Source of the DNA: Branchiostoma floridae
Taxonomy: Eukaryota; Chordata; Leptocardii; Amphioxiformes; Branchiostomatidae
Direction: 5' to 3'
Length of the DNA stretch: 64,000 nt
Assembly (NCBI RefSeq): GCF_000003815.2
Contig: NC_049986.1
Location: 284,062-348,061, forward strand
Position numbers and translations under genes: made by a program. Shown here piece after piece: positions 11,616 to 22,200 of the stretch. Position 1 is the stretch's first letter. The number at the start of each line of letters is the position of its first letter. The notes beneath the pieces were generated by a model. The model ran no database searches and was not told the DNA's origin. It was given only the letters and a program-made list of their open reading frames with translations.

Positions 11616-12126
11616 NNNNNNNNNNNNNNNNNNNNNNNNNNNNNNNNNNNNNNNNNNNNNNNNNNNNNNNNNNNNNNNNNNNNNNNNNNNNNNNNNNNNN
11701 NNNNNNNNNNNNNNNNNNNNNNNNNNNNNNNNNNNNNNNNNNNNNNNNNNNNNNNNNNNNNNNNNNNNNNNNNNNNNNNNNNNNNNNNNNNNNNNNNNNN
11801 NNNNNNNNNNNNNNNNNNNNNNNNNNNNNNNNNNNNNNNNNNNNNNNNNNNNNNNNNNNNNNNNNNNNNNNNNNNNNNNNNNNNNNNNNNNNNNNNNNNN
11901 NNNNNNNNNNNNNNNNNNNNNNNNNNNNNNNNNNNNNNNNNNNNNNNNNNNNNNNNNNNNNNNNNNNNNNNNNNNNNNNNNNNNNNNNNNNNNNNNNNNN
12001 NNNNNNNNNNNNNNNNNNNNNNNNNNNNNNNNNNNNNNNNNNNNNNNNNNNNNNNNNNNNNNNNNNNNNNNNNNNNNNNNNNNNNNNNNNNNNNNNNNNN
12101 NNNNNNNNNNNNNNNNNNNNNNNNNN
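11616..12126. other. Assembly gap (511 N)
   Basis: Run of N. Open frames spanning it are meaningless. Confidence 1.
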
Positions 12127-12421
12127 CCTTTTTTTGGATTAGGGGTTGAAAAGGTTTACAAAAACCCTTCCGGGTTTTCAAGGGGGGGGAAAGGGGAAAC
12201 TTTTTTCGGGCCAAATCGGTTTTTGGGGTAAGGGTAATCCCAGGGGGGGCAAAGGGGAAACTTCCCCCCGTTTTTGGGGCTTTTGAAAAAACCGGTGTAA
12301 AAGGGTTTTCCCCCCCCCCCCCGGGGGTTTTGGCCCCCCCCCCCCGGGGATTTCGCCCCCCCGGGGGGGGAGATCACTAGCGTTTTCGCCCCCCTTTAGG
12401 GTTTTCGCCCCCCCCCCCCCC
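12127..12421. repeat. G/C homopolymer-rich low-complexity sequence next to the gap
   Basis: Long C and G runs with doubled-letter patterns suggest low-quality or hard-to-sequence DNA. The motif GATTTCGCCCCC / GGGGGCGAGATCACTAGCG is shared with 13306-13463. Confidence 0.7.
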
Positions 12422-13305
12422 GAGCAGCTGGCTACTACATATTACAGGTGTGCTACCTGGTACTATACTGCACCTGGGGAGTAACGTATATGGTGTGTTA
12501 CCTGGTACCTATATGGCACCTTATTACCGTACCGTAAGATGTCATACCTCGAAAGTCGATACTATATTGTTCGGTGCAAGCATGACGTTGAAATGAAAAA
12601 GACAATTTTTGCAGCTGAGGTGGCATAAAAACAGTGCTACTGCGAACGTATAAATCAACACCGTCTATGGTACGGAATACGTCAGCTATATGTTTTCAAT
12701 TTGTTACAGTGTTTTCTTTCTTGTGCTGGAAACATTTCCAAAGCACTAACAAAAACACACGTGAATAATAGTTTCTCATTATAAACACTATCTACGCGCA
12801 AGTTGATATAGCTGTTGCTAAATGCTACACAAACACTGGTAAAGTACCTGTCTTAAGAAACACGGGTAAATGCATCAGTTCCTAAATACTAGAAAAACAG
12901 TCATGTTGGAGGTGAAGATATCCCTTGGCCAGGTGCATATACCAAAATGTGCGTTATTCTAATTAATACCTAATATTTGCATAATTAATAAAGACATTAC
13001 ATAGTTCTTTTGTGGTCACTTCATGGTAGAGACTTCATATTGGAGATATATAGGTTGCTTGAGGACAGGTGAATACAATGAAATACATCTTATGTCAAGA
13101 CTCAGGTATATGCAATAATGGGAATACAAGGGACCCAACCCTCCTTGTCTGAAACAAGTTCAGCTATCTTATTACCATGTAATTACGTTAATATTGATAC
13201 TATGAATGGAATTATGTATCAAACTCGTGTACTTATGTCATTCTGAAACTACATTTTGTGATTTATACCAATCAACTTCTAAAATGTCATGTAAACCAGT
13301 TTTTT
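12422..13305. other. No gene seen; short TACCTGGTAC repeats at left
   Basis: Around 12440-12530 the phrase GTTACCTGGTAC..TATATGGCACC is repeated imperfectly. The rest is AT-rich with no supported feature. Confidence 0.4.
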
Positions 13306-13463
13306 TTTGGGGGGGGGGGGGCGAAATCGCTAAAGGGGGGCGAGGTAGGGGGGCGAGATCACTAGCCGGGGAGGGCGAAATCGCTAGTGATTTCGCCCCG
13401 GGGGGGCGAGATCGCTAGTGATTTCGCCCCCGGGGGGGCGAGATTACGGGGGGGCGAGATCGC
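13306..13463. repeat. G-run and palindrome minisatellite
   Basis: Runs of 7-12 G alternate with the palindromic core GGCGAAATCGCTAGTGATTTC. The unit is about 32 bp. The combination of G-runs and cruciform-prone palindromes is shared with the sequence beside the gap. Confidence 0.8.
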
Positions 13464-13479
13464 TGTCACACCGGGTTAA

Positions 13480-13635
13480 ATCAAACATTGAACAACTGAA
13501 CGGATTTCTGCCAAAATTTTTACTTGGATCCTTTGACCAAATATCAAATATATATCTATACAAATTTTAACAACGTTTCGTCATTTGGGATCAATACCAG
13601 GGCCAAAATATACAGTTGGAAAAGAAAAAACGGCT
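13480..13635 (-). repeat. Inverted single unit of the 163-bp repeat family
   Basis: The reverse complement contains TATATTTTGGCCCTGGTATT and CCAAGTAAAAATTTTGGCA, matching 8105-8125 and 9290-9310. Confidence 0.65.
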
Positions 13636-13818
13636 CAGGGTAGTGACCCATTCCACCTTGTTTCTTTTCTGGCAGTTCTCTGTCTCCGCTGAGGTTCACA
13701 ACTGTTAGATTTAAAAATATGAAAATAGAAGAAATTAATTAAATGGGGTGTTGTAGAAGTCACGGCGTCTTTGCATGCAGTATGGTCTGGGATCCTAGTT
13801 TGTCCTATTGGAATTTTT

Positions 13819-13927
13819 ACATGGATCACAAGCGACCCCTATTAATTAGTTGCAGTACTGCAAGACTTCAATGTGAATGATGCTGCAGTACTGCAATCGA
13901 TTAGTAGGTGTCGCTTTCGATCCATGT
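13819..13927. repeat. Long imperfect hairpin (about 44-bp arms)
   Basis: The left arm ACATGGATCACAAGCGACCC...TTGCAGTACTGCA pairs with its inverted copy ending ...GATCCATGT; the loop is about 22 nt (AGACTTCAATGTGAATGATGC). It is either a tiny foldback element or a hairpin RNA source. Confidence 0.75.
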
Positions 13928-14049
13928 ACTTCAAATGGTTAGGTCGAGGTGTTTTCCTCCCATACTTCAGTCTTCATTGTCTTCAGTCTTATGTATACAA
14001 AGTAAAGAAAGTGTAGATATGGCTTTATGGCAGTGAAAATATTTTTTTA

Positions 14050-14610
14050 TTTGTTTTTGTGTTAAAAGAGACACCTTGAATGGAATGTATAGAACACATA
14101 ATCACACCTGTCCATCGTCTTCCCACTCCCTACAAATCGAAAAGGGTAGACATCACAACACACCAGCCAGCGAGAGATTTTGTCCAACATGCCATGATAA
14201 TATTGAAAATGAATCCCACTTTATAATGGATTGCCCAACTTATGAAAGAGAGAGACAAGAATTGTTACAGTCTATCAAATACAAAGCTGACACAATGTTA
14301 CCACCTAATAAGACAGAAATGTTTTATATGTTACTACCATGTCCTGCTGATATATCTGCCTATGTCGGTCAATTTATATATAACTCATTTAAAAAACGAG
14401 ACAATATTATGCTGTCCTGAACCAGCACATAATGCTAGCCTGATTGCCAATACTACATACCATGTGTAAAATAGATTAGTTTCATGGATTATTAGATACT
14501 AGTAACTCATGTAGTTAAACTGTTCTGTATGTATGTATGTATTGTATGTACAAGTTGCCATACACTGTATCCTGTACAGGTGTCATTCAATAAAGTTCTA
14601 AGTTCCTCTA
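14050..14610 (+). mobile_element. LINE 3' end (5'-truncated)
   Basis: Codons 14076-14420 encode the C-terminus of a non-LTR retrotransposon protein with the typical Cys/His motif (FCPTCHDN..ESHFIMDCPTYERE). The 3' UTR follows, with TGTA repeats and AATAAAG near 14590. The RT and endonuclease regions are missing. A CR1/L2-like family is likely but not proven. Confidence 0.75.
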
Positions 14611-15522
14611 TGGGTTACTGTAATTAAATTAAGTGAACTGTAAAATGCAAAATCTTTGTAAGAGTCTTCGTGAAAAGCGTAAGAAATAAGTTAACTAAGT
14701 TTCTCTAGGAATATTTTGTAATATTTCACTTCTCATATATTGCACCAAATGAGTCACGACAATATACATATGATTGAAACGATATTTCTCTGAAATATAG
14801 GAACATCTACTTCTCCTTCTATTCCGTTAACTTCATGAATATAAGATACAAAATGTTCCCTAAGACATGTATAGGGTAATTTGTTAACATGCTAGTAATA
14901 TGTCAAAGACATATTGAACTAGAAACTAATGTGCTATGAAAAAATCAACACAAAACAATTGTGCAGAACTGAGAAGTTTTTACTTGTAAACTACAATATG
15001 TAAACCTTCCATCAAATATATCTAACTTTATTTGGTAAATAACAACGGTGACGTCGGTAAGAAGAAGAAGACCACATTTATATGTATATATTATAATGAT
15101 AACCTTTAATCAGGATCAGTTTCTAGTTTCTGTCATGTAACAAAACGTTATCTTTATTCGTCGCTTTGCGTTTATTGTTTAGCTACATTCATATTTAACA
15201 CTTATCTAAAATGTGAAAGTAATACACTTCTATCATACCAACGAATATAGCTTCATTCTTCGCAAATGTTGCCACACAACTGGTGTGTTACGCCGAACGG
15301 CGGTTATACCGGCTATATAGATACAGATACAGATGTTTTGGCAAATGCTATGCTGAAATACTTGTTATCGTTTAAGTTGAAATTTCCTTCATTTTGAGGC
15401 AGGTTGTATCGTTTCAAAACGCAGTAAATCAAACTAACTACACTAAGTCTCGTTCCACCAACCCGGAACACATCAAACTTTCCTGGCCCTAAAGGTTGCT
15501 ATCTATGTATGGACTTCATATC
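14611..15522. other. No coding exon; probable displaced 3' UTR of the 17.6-18.6 kb gene
   Basis: This AT-rich stretch contains no supported gene. Before the PLE inserted, it directly followed the stop codon of the small secreted-peptide gene on the minus strand, so it probably held that gene's 3' UTR and poly(A) site (TTTATT, i.e. AATAAA on the minus strand, near 15163 and 15180). Confidence 0.4.
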
Positions 15523-15536
15523 TATTTATCCACTTA
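15523..15536. repeat. Target-site duplication (left) of the PLE
   Basis: TATTTATCCACTTA is present here and again at 17573-17586, flanking the element. Confidence 0.85.
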
Positions 15537-15617
15537 CGTTTATGAAGGTTAGACATCCAGGTAAGCAATATTCAAATACAATTCAATCTCTACAACTGGA
15601 TAAAAAACGGATATTTA

Positions 15618-15663
15618 CTTCCGGACGTTTCGAGTGACATCCATCACTCTTCTTCAGCAAAAG
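15618..15663 (-). ncRNA. Hammerhead-ribozyme-like motif, inverted copy
   Basis: Exact reverse complement of the motif at 17480-17525, in the left arm of the PLE. It carries the same conserved core elements on the minus strand. Confidence 0.55.
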
Positions 15664-15896
15664 CAGAATGAACTAGTCAGAACAATTCAATACCAGTGCA
15701 GTTAACTAGAAAAACTGGTTTGACCACTGAATCGTTAGGATCATATGCAAAAGGTTACACAAATGTATATCATGTTAGGATAGTTCCTATGGTCAGACAA
15801 TACCATAGGAAAAAAAAACTATTGTCCTTTGTGGTGCAAGGCGGGGTCCCATGTACTGGAAAGTTCTACGCGCAGTCCTCCCTTCCTGTTTAAGGT

Positions 15897-17325
15897 ATGT
15901 CTCCGGCGAATCCTACAGAACTTCAACATTGCTACCAACTTCAAACCCCACTCCACCCTCAGACAGAAGTTGGTCCATCCAAAGGACCGTGTACAGAAAG
16001 GCACCAAGTCTGACGTCATCTACAGACTTAAGTGTGAAGGTCCACAGTGCAACGACACCTACATTGGAGAAACCAGTCAACCACTGAAGGCAAGGTACAA
16101 ACAACACTGCAGGGCTACAGCAAGTGGATACTCTTCTGCCATCTACCACCACACTCAGCTACACCAAGGACATTCCTTCAGACTGGATACTACAGACATT
16201 CTTGACCGCGAACCACGGTGGTACGAACGGGGTGTTAACCCTCAAGCACCCGACCTTTTTTTGCGACTAAAATGACCGAGTGGGGTCCAAACGGACCCCA
16301 AAATGTTTTGTTCATAAAAAAGCTCAGTACCATTTCTTATCGGTGATCATTGTATATACATTGCTTCGTCAATGTAAGAGGAAGATTTTGAGACGTTAAG
16401 GTGTTGCAAATTCCAACTCATTATCATAATTTATGCAAAAGTTCAGAAGGACCACATTTTGCACTAAACCTATTCCGACCAGATAGGGGAAATTTGAGGC
16501 CCTCAGCAACATTTATATCACATAACTCATGAACGGCTAGAGCTAAAGCTACGAAACTTGATAATTTATCACAAAATACTGTTTGCAAAAGTTTTTAGTC
16601 AATAAAGTAAGTTTATCATTTTTGGGGGTTGCCATGGCAACCATATTCTAACAGGCATATGCTTGCCAAAATTTGACCATTTCAATTTACACAAGGTTTT
16701 CTTGGTAAACTACACCTGTTTTCTGACAACAATTGAATTCTATGAAATTCAATGTAATTTTCATGACTTAAAATTTATAATTTATGCTAATTTCATGACG
16801 TCATTGGTCAAAATCCAAGATGGCCGCCCTGATTAGGCAAATGACGTCATAATGTCGTCACATTACATGTTGATGACACTGAAATTTTTGTGATGAATTA
16901 GGTTCACATTCTTATTAATGTCTGAAAGTTTGGTAGCCATACTGTGAGTGGTTAAGGAGTTAGCCTCCAAAGTTTGTTTTAAAAAATGCACATTTTTGCT
17001 GGGGTCCGTTTGGACCCCAGAGGGATGGAACACAAACTTTCTTTGTAATTTCCACATTATTGTACCAATCCTTACGAAAACTTAGGAGAAGGTATAAGAC
17101 ATATTGACTGACAAAGTCACGGAAGGATTTTTTCTTCAGATGAAAAATGTTCAAATGGCACTTCAAAATGTACGCCTGGGGTCCAAATGGACCCCACTCG
17201 GGTGTTTGAGGGTTAAGGAGGCCATCTACGAGCGGATCTACAACCCCACCTTAAACAGGAAGGGAGGACTGCGCGTAGAACTTTCCAGTACATGGGACCC
17301 CGCCTTGCACCACAAAGGACAATAG
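15897..17325 (+). pseudogene. PLE GIY-YIG endonuclease C-terminus, interrupted
   Basis: The frame from 15897 to 16234 encodes the Penelope linker (FKPHSTLRQKLVHPKD) and a GIY-YIG nuclease core: VIYRLKC, then a Cys, then DTYIGETSQPLKARYKQH. In intact elements this endonuclease nicks the target for reverse transcription. The coding sequence stops being PLE-like at TTAA 16235-16238 and resumes after TTAA 17213-17216 (KEAIYERI..NPTLNRKGGL), running to a stop near 17325. Removing the inserted DNA element with one TTAA keeps the frame. The N-terminal reverse transcriptase is missing. Confidence 0.8.
16239..17212. mobile_element. TTAA-flanked piggyBac-like non-autonomous DNA element
   Basis: Flanked exactly by TTAA on both sides (16235-16238; 17213-17216). 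Ends are CCCTCAAGCACCCGA and its near complement CGGGTGTTTGAGGG; each is followed inward by a TGGGGTCCAAAYGGACCCC palindrome, and a third copy of the palindrome sits at about 16999-17021. TTAA target and CCC-ends fit the piggyBac superfamily. No transposase frame in 974 bp. Confidence 0.85.
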
Positions 17326-17479
17326 TTTTTTTTCCTATGGTATTGTCTGACCATAGGAACTATCCTAACATGATTTACATTTGTGTAACCTTTTGCATAT
17401 GATCCTAACGATTCAGTGGTCAAACCAGTTTTTCTAGTTAACTGCACTGGTATTGAATTGTTCTGACTAGTTCATTCTG

Positions 17480-17525
17480 CTTTTGCTGAAGAAGAGTGAT
17501 GGATGTCACTCGAAACGTCCGGAAG
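17480..17525 (+). ncRNA. Hammerhead-ribozyme-like motif of the PLE
   Basis: Order seen: CTTTTG (stem I, 17480-17485), CTGAAGA (core CUGANGA, 17486-17492), one extra A, GAGTGA / TCACTC (stem II around a TGGATG loop), GAAAC (17512-17516), GTC, and CGGAAG (17520-17525), which pairs with CTTTTG through two G-U wobbles. Stem III would be only AC/GU. Hammerheads with minimal stem III are known from Penelope-like elements. The unpaired A next to stem II may weaken it. Confidence 0.6.
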
Positions 17526-17572
17526 TAAATATCCGTTTTTTATCCAGTTGTAGAGATTGAATTGTATTTGAA

Positions 17573-17586
17573 TATTTATCCACTTA
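17573..17586. repeat. Target-site duplication (right) of the PLE
   Basis: TATTTATCCACTTA, identical to 15523-15536. On the minus strand it contains the stop codon of the adjacent small gene (17576-17578). Confidence 0.85.
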
Positions 17587-18169
17587 TGCAACAAGGATGA
17601 TTTCTTCTTTTTTCATATTCTTCCTGATCCACGAGTATGTTCTCCACTTCCTCCTTCTCTAGTCCTTGTGTATACAAGTCTTCACTGGCCTCATCAAGTT
17701 CCTCCAGGAGCGACCTCGCCTCTTCCACAACCCCCCTCAACTCTGAGTCAGCTGGATGGGTAAAGGAAAGACAGATATCAAGAGAAAGCCAGAGACAAAT
17801 TATGATATCACGTTATCTTGGGATGGCACTGGTTCTATGCGTAGTGCAGAAATGCATTCGTCAAGAGTACTAGACTAGTATAGTAGACACTGACACAGCA
17901 ATGCTTGTGTGGTACAATACATCAATTCAAACGAAGCCCTTTTTCGCTTTGAGCTATTCATTATTTCTACTTACCCGTGGCAGAATTAGTGTAGATAAAA
18001 TCAAAATGTCTGTCTGGATATGTGTGATCACCAACGTACCATCTGCATCGACATAAAGACTTCTACCGTTCCTTCTGCGCCTGCGCCGACGCCTCCATCC
18101 CTCGGAGTCGTCGATCAGCGTTGCCATGACAACCATGGTCACCAGCATCATGCAGACAAACAGCTTCAT
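17576..18169 (-). CDS. Secreted Arg-rich peptide precursor, 101 aa, two coding exons
   Basis: Coding exons are 18040-18169 and 17576-17751. The donor is GCAGATG|GTACGTT, the acceptor a pyrimidine-rich CCTTTACCCATCCAG|CT; phase 1 joins them in frame (306 nt). Residues 1-24 form a signal peptide (MKLFVCMMLV... then IDDSEG). A basic segment W-R8-NGR follows, using five different Arg codons, then a long acidic, probably helical region (VVEEARSLLEELDEAS) and the end KRRNHPCCISG. Signal, short cationic peptide and acidic propiece is the layout of many antimicrobial or neuropeptide precursors; RNGR|S could be a processing site. I do not recognise the family. The PLE inserted at the stop codon, and the target duplication keeps the stop. 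Confidence 0.7.
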
Positions 18170-18573
18170 GGTGTAGCTTCAGCTGATGTAGGGAGGGGAA
18201 AAATTATCACGATTATTCGGAGGAAATATCTAACTCAGTTGTATCGTTGTGGTAAGCTTTAAGTCTACAAATCTGCCAAACTGCAGTGAATAATCGGCGG
18301 GAAGGAAATCACTTTTCACATGGCTATGTATAGCTAACACAATAAACTTTCCCTGTTCTGTTTGAAAGTCTTTCTTTGGATTAGGCAACGTGTTACTATT
18401 AGAAGCGATGAATTACGAGTAATTTGCACGTTTTGAACAATTCATCACAAACAAGTCCATCTCTACATGTATTCCACATCCGACGTCTAGGGTACGTACA
18501 GAAACAAAGTAAAAGCGATTGAGAATACTGAATCAAAATTCACAAAACATGTTTGTAAGAGTTTGATACTTAC

Positions 18574-18637
18574 AAAATTTATAGATATGTAGATTATTAC
18601 GGCATGATGTCACTCTGAGGTCGCGGCTGGCGGGAAT
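18574..18637 (-). promoter_or_regulatory. 5' untranslated exon of the Arg-rich peptide gene
   Basis: A donor TTTT|GTAAGTATC ends an exon at 18574. The matching acceptor CTACATCAG|CTGAAGC lies at 18183, 13 nt upstream of the ATG. The 5' end (about 18637) is placed about 30 nt downstream of the TATA box, so it is an estimate. Confidence 0.5.
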
Positions 18638-18663
18638 GAATGAGGAGGGCTCGCGGGGATGGA

Positions 18664-18705
18664 AATATATACTCCAAGGTGTAAGACAAGTATGCAAATG
18701 AGCCA
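18664..18705 (-). promoter_or_regulatory. TATA box and octamer of the Arg-rich peptide gene
   Basis: On the minus strand TATATATTT (18664-18671) is preceded by ATTTGCAT (near 18693-18700) and followed by a GC-rich stretch. Placement fits transcription into the untranslated exon at 18574-18637. Confidence 0.5.
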
Positions 18706-19122
18706 TTGTAGACTTTGATACTGACTTAGCTTATTGTCTGCCAATAATGATGATATGGCCGTGTTACCCTCACCAGATCAGCAGAAGACAACTGTGAAAC
18801 GAATACAATCTCACGATTTTGTATGAAACGTGTCTGTCAATGGTTAATGTGTGTCATACAGACTAACAAAGAGAAGACAACTTTGAAAAGAATACACTCA
18901 AATGTTTATGAAAGGAAATGGTATCTTAATGTTTGACACGTGCTAATTAGCAAACTGTACAGAAAACCAACAGACTGAACACCTACGATAGAACTGAAGT
19001 TAACAAACATTTCTCTTACCAGATAAAACGTTGAAAGTTGCGCACACTTGTGTTTTGTTGTCAATATACTGTACAGTACTCAGTGAAGAACCCCCCAAAT
19101 ACATGTACATACAGTCCCACAT
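18706..19122. other. No gene seen
   Basis: Upstream flank of the peptide gene. A segment at 19005-19060 resembles the reverse complement of 24570-24645 (AAACATTTCTCT, GCACACTTGTGT), suggesting an older inverted repeat into which the LINE inserted. Confidence 0.4.
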
Positions 19123-19218
19123 ATAATCAGGTGAGTTTTTTTTTTTTTTTTTTTTTCCTGATTCCGTGTTCGTCACGGCACTTTATTACATGTCACAGAA
19201 GGCTGTACAATGTGTAGC

Positions 19219-22200
19219 TTATATCATATTTCTAAGAATACATTCTGATTTGAAAATTTTCACAATGATTTCTGCATCTTGACATAGTGAATTCGGGGAT
19301 GACACTGTAGACTTATATTTTACAATGGATAGTTTCGCAACTAGCAGCAGTTCATTGATGTACCGAAACTTGTTTAACATATGAGGGTTGTATCCAAAAA
19401 TAATGTCATGTACAGTGAGAGATATGGAATAACTAAACAAACTTTCCACATAATCCCATAATGGTTTAACAATTTTACAGTCAAAGAAAAAATGCTCTAT
19501 ATATTCTATAATATCGCAAAAAATACACTTATTATTTTCTACAATTCTCATCTTATGCAACAGTATTTTGGTCGGATAAATATTATGCAAGATCTTCCAT
19601 TGCAAACTAATAAGTTTGGGTTCTTTAGTGGTCAAGAAGGGAGATTTCCATAGTACATGCCAAGAAATGGAACGAAAATCGTACATAGGAAATCGTTTCT
19701 CCCAGAAATTCTGTGAGACTGGGACTGCTTGGTATTGCATGATACAGAAATTCTTAAAGAAGATAGAGTCTAGTAAGCGGATGTCTTTACCACAAAGTTT
19801 GATACTAGGAGAATCTTCGTTGTCTAATCGAGAAACACCTTTCCATTGTTTGGGAATTGAATTGATTAAAGCATGATACTGTAGTAATACATGTGCATCA
19901 TTACCAACAATAGCTTTTACATCATCAAAAGATATAAAGTTACCCTGATCATCCACAATATCATTTACATAAAGAATATGTCGTCTAATCCATTTCTTAA
20001 AATAAAGCATGTTGCCCTTGTAACTTATACAAGCATTGTTCCATAACAATTGCCAATTTACTTGATTTACCTCAATATCATTGACATTCTGTACAGGTTT
20101 CATTTCATACCAAGTAAGTATGAGTTTACGGTAATAGAGAGGAAAGGGCAACAGTGAATCTTTAGATGACACATGGACTGCCGAGCAGTTATGTCTCAAT
20201 ATACAAAGATCAGGTCCTAACTTCTTAAAATAATACAGTTGTATCTTCTTCCATGTAGGAGTAGGAGTTTCACTACCGGATAACAATTTTTTTATCGATC
20301 GTAATAAACAACATTTGTGCATTATTCTTATATCTATCATTTTCAATCCTCCCTTTGAATAGTCTTGAACCATCACATTACGCTTTACTCTATCTCTTTT
20401 CCAGATAAATCTGTAAAACATCAAATTAACATCCTTTAAGAAGCTATCCGGTGGTATAAGTGCACCAAAACTGTAAGACAGTTGTGAAGCTACAAGGTTT
20501 TTGAGCACTGTTATTTTTCCTATAAGACTAAGGTTGCGTGAAGCCCAAGATGATAAAATGTTTTTCATCTTACAGTATTTTTTGCTCCAATTTACTTCTA
20601 CTTCAGAGGCACAACATGCAGATGAGAAAACAATCCCTAAACATTTTGCTGTGGTGCACCATTTTAGCCCACTAGCTTGTTCAGAGCAGTGTCTCCAAGG
20701 GCCTAGCCACATGGCTACTGTTTTTCCTTTATTCAAAACTAGACCAGAAAAAACGGAAAAATGTCTAATAATATCTAAACTTCTATCAATAGAAATTTTG
20801 TCACCAAGTATCAGTTCAGTATCATCTGCATATTGAAAAATTCGAGATTCAACATCGGAGTCGCCAAGCCCAGATAATGTAATACCTTTGATTTCGGAAG
20901 ACTGGCGGACTTTAAGAGCAAAGAGCTCTGTGGCTAGAATAAACAGAAGAGAAGACAAGGGACATCCTTGACGTACACCTCTTCCCAGATCAAACCATTC
21001 AGAGATATGACCACAATGATTGATACAACTACGGGCATTATTAGTGTATACCTTTACCCACTGAACAAAATCTGAACCGAAATTGAACTTTTCAAGAACT
21101 TTTATAATGAGGTCTTTGGAAATAGTATCAAAGGCTTTGCTGTAATCTAAGAAGAGAATGGCACCTGGAACATTAGAATCTCTAGTAAAGCAAATTATGT
21201 CATCTATGGCTCGTATGTTATTCAAAATACTACGTCCCTTGATATATCCAACTTGGTCTGGTCCAACAATGTGAGAGATAATGTTCTGTAATCTACTTGC
21301 TAATATCTTTGCACCTATTTTGTAGTCCGTATTTGTGATTGAGATAGGTCGCCAGTTAGACAGCTGGTCTCTACTTAAATCTTGGTGTTCACCACCTTTA
21401 AAGAGTAAGGATATAACCCCTTTACGTTGAGTGGAAGAAAGCTGGTTCTTCGTGTAGCCCTCATTTAGTGAGTTCAAAACCATAGATCCTATTCTGCTCC
21501 AAAAGACTTTATAAAAGTCAGTAGTAAGGCCATCTAGGCCGGGACTGCAATTTGTCATGTTACGTAGAGCAGATGTACATTCCGTCATAGTAAACAACCC
21601 TTCACAAGATTTACTTTGCATGTCAGACAACGTCGGAAAATTTACGTCTGTAATAAAGTCATCAAAGCTTTCTATGTCGAAATCGTCGTTTTTACTGTAT
21701 AGTTTTCTATAGTAATCGACTTGTTGTTCCAATAATTTATTTTGATCTGTTATTATGTGACCGTCAGGTGTTCTGAGGCTTGTAATAACATTGTGTATGG
21801 CACGTGACTTCTCAAGTCGAAGAAAGTAGGCTGTGTTTTTTTCTCCTTCCTCAATCCATTTAACTTTTGAGCGGATTTGTGCACCATGCGCCTCGTGAAG
21901 GGCTAATGCTTCAAACTCAGCCTTTGTGTCGTGCACCTGTTGCTGTAAAGTTAAATTCTTTGGATCGGAAGCTAATTGTTTTTCCAGCCGTTCTAATTTT
22001 TCATCAATTATGTTGTGTTTGGATCGTTTTTCAAGAGCCTTTTGTTTCCCGTAACTAATTGAGAAAGTTTTTATCTTACTCTTACAGATGTCCCATATTA
22101 ACTGTTTATCTTCGATCACAGAGTCACTAAGGCCTTCTTGGATGTTTCCTATGATTTCATTAACACGATCAACAAACACCTTATCTTTTAGAAATGAATT

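Larger units (their letters stand above)
15537..17572 (+). mobile_element. Penelope-like element with long inverted ends
   Basis: The element is bounded by a 14-bp target duplication. Its left part (about 15567-15896) is an inverted copy of its right part (about 17248-17572); both contain the end of the coding region and the 3' non-coding region. Between them lies the C-terminal GIY-YIG coding part. The reverse transcriptase is absent, so the copy is 5'-truncated and inverted, as is common for Penelope-like elements. A TTAA-flanked DNA element (16239-17212) interrupts it. Confidence 0.85.

Noticed and set aside
11591-12214. Long frames through the N run
   Set aside because: They exist only because N was translated as X.
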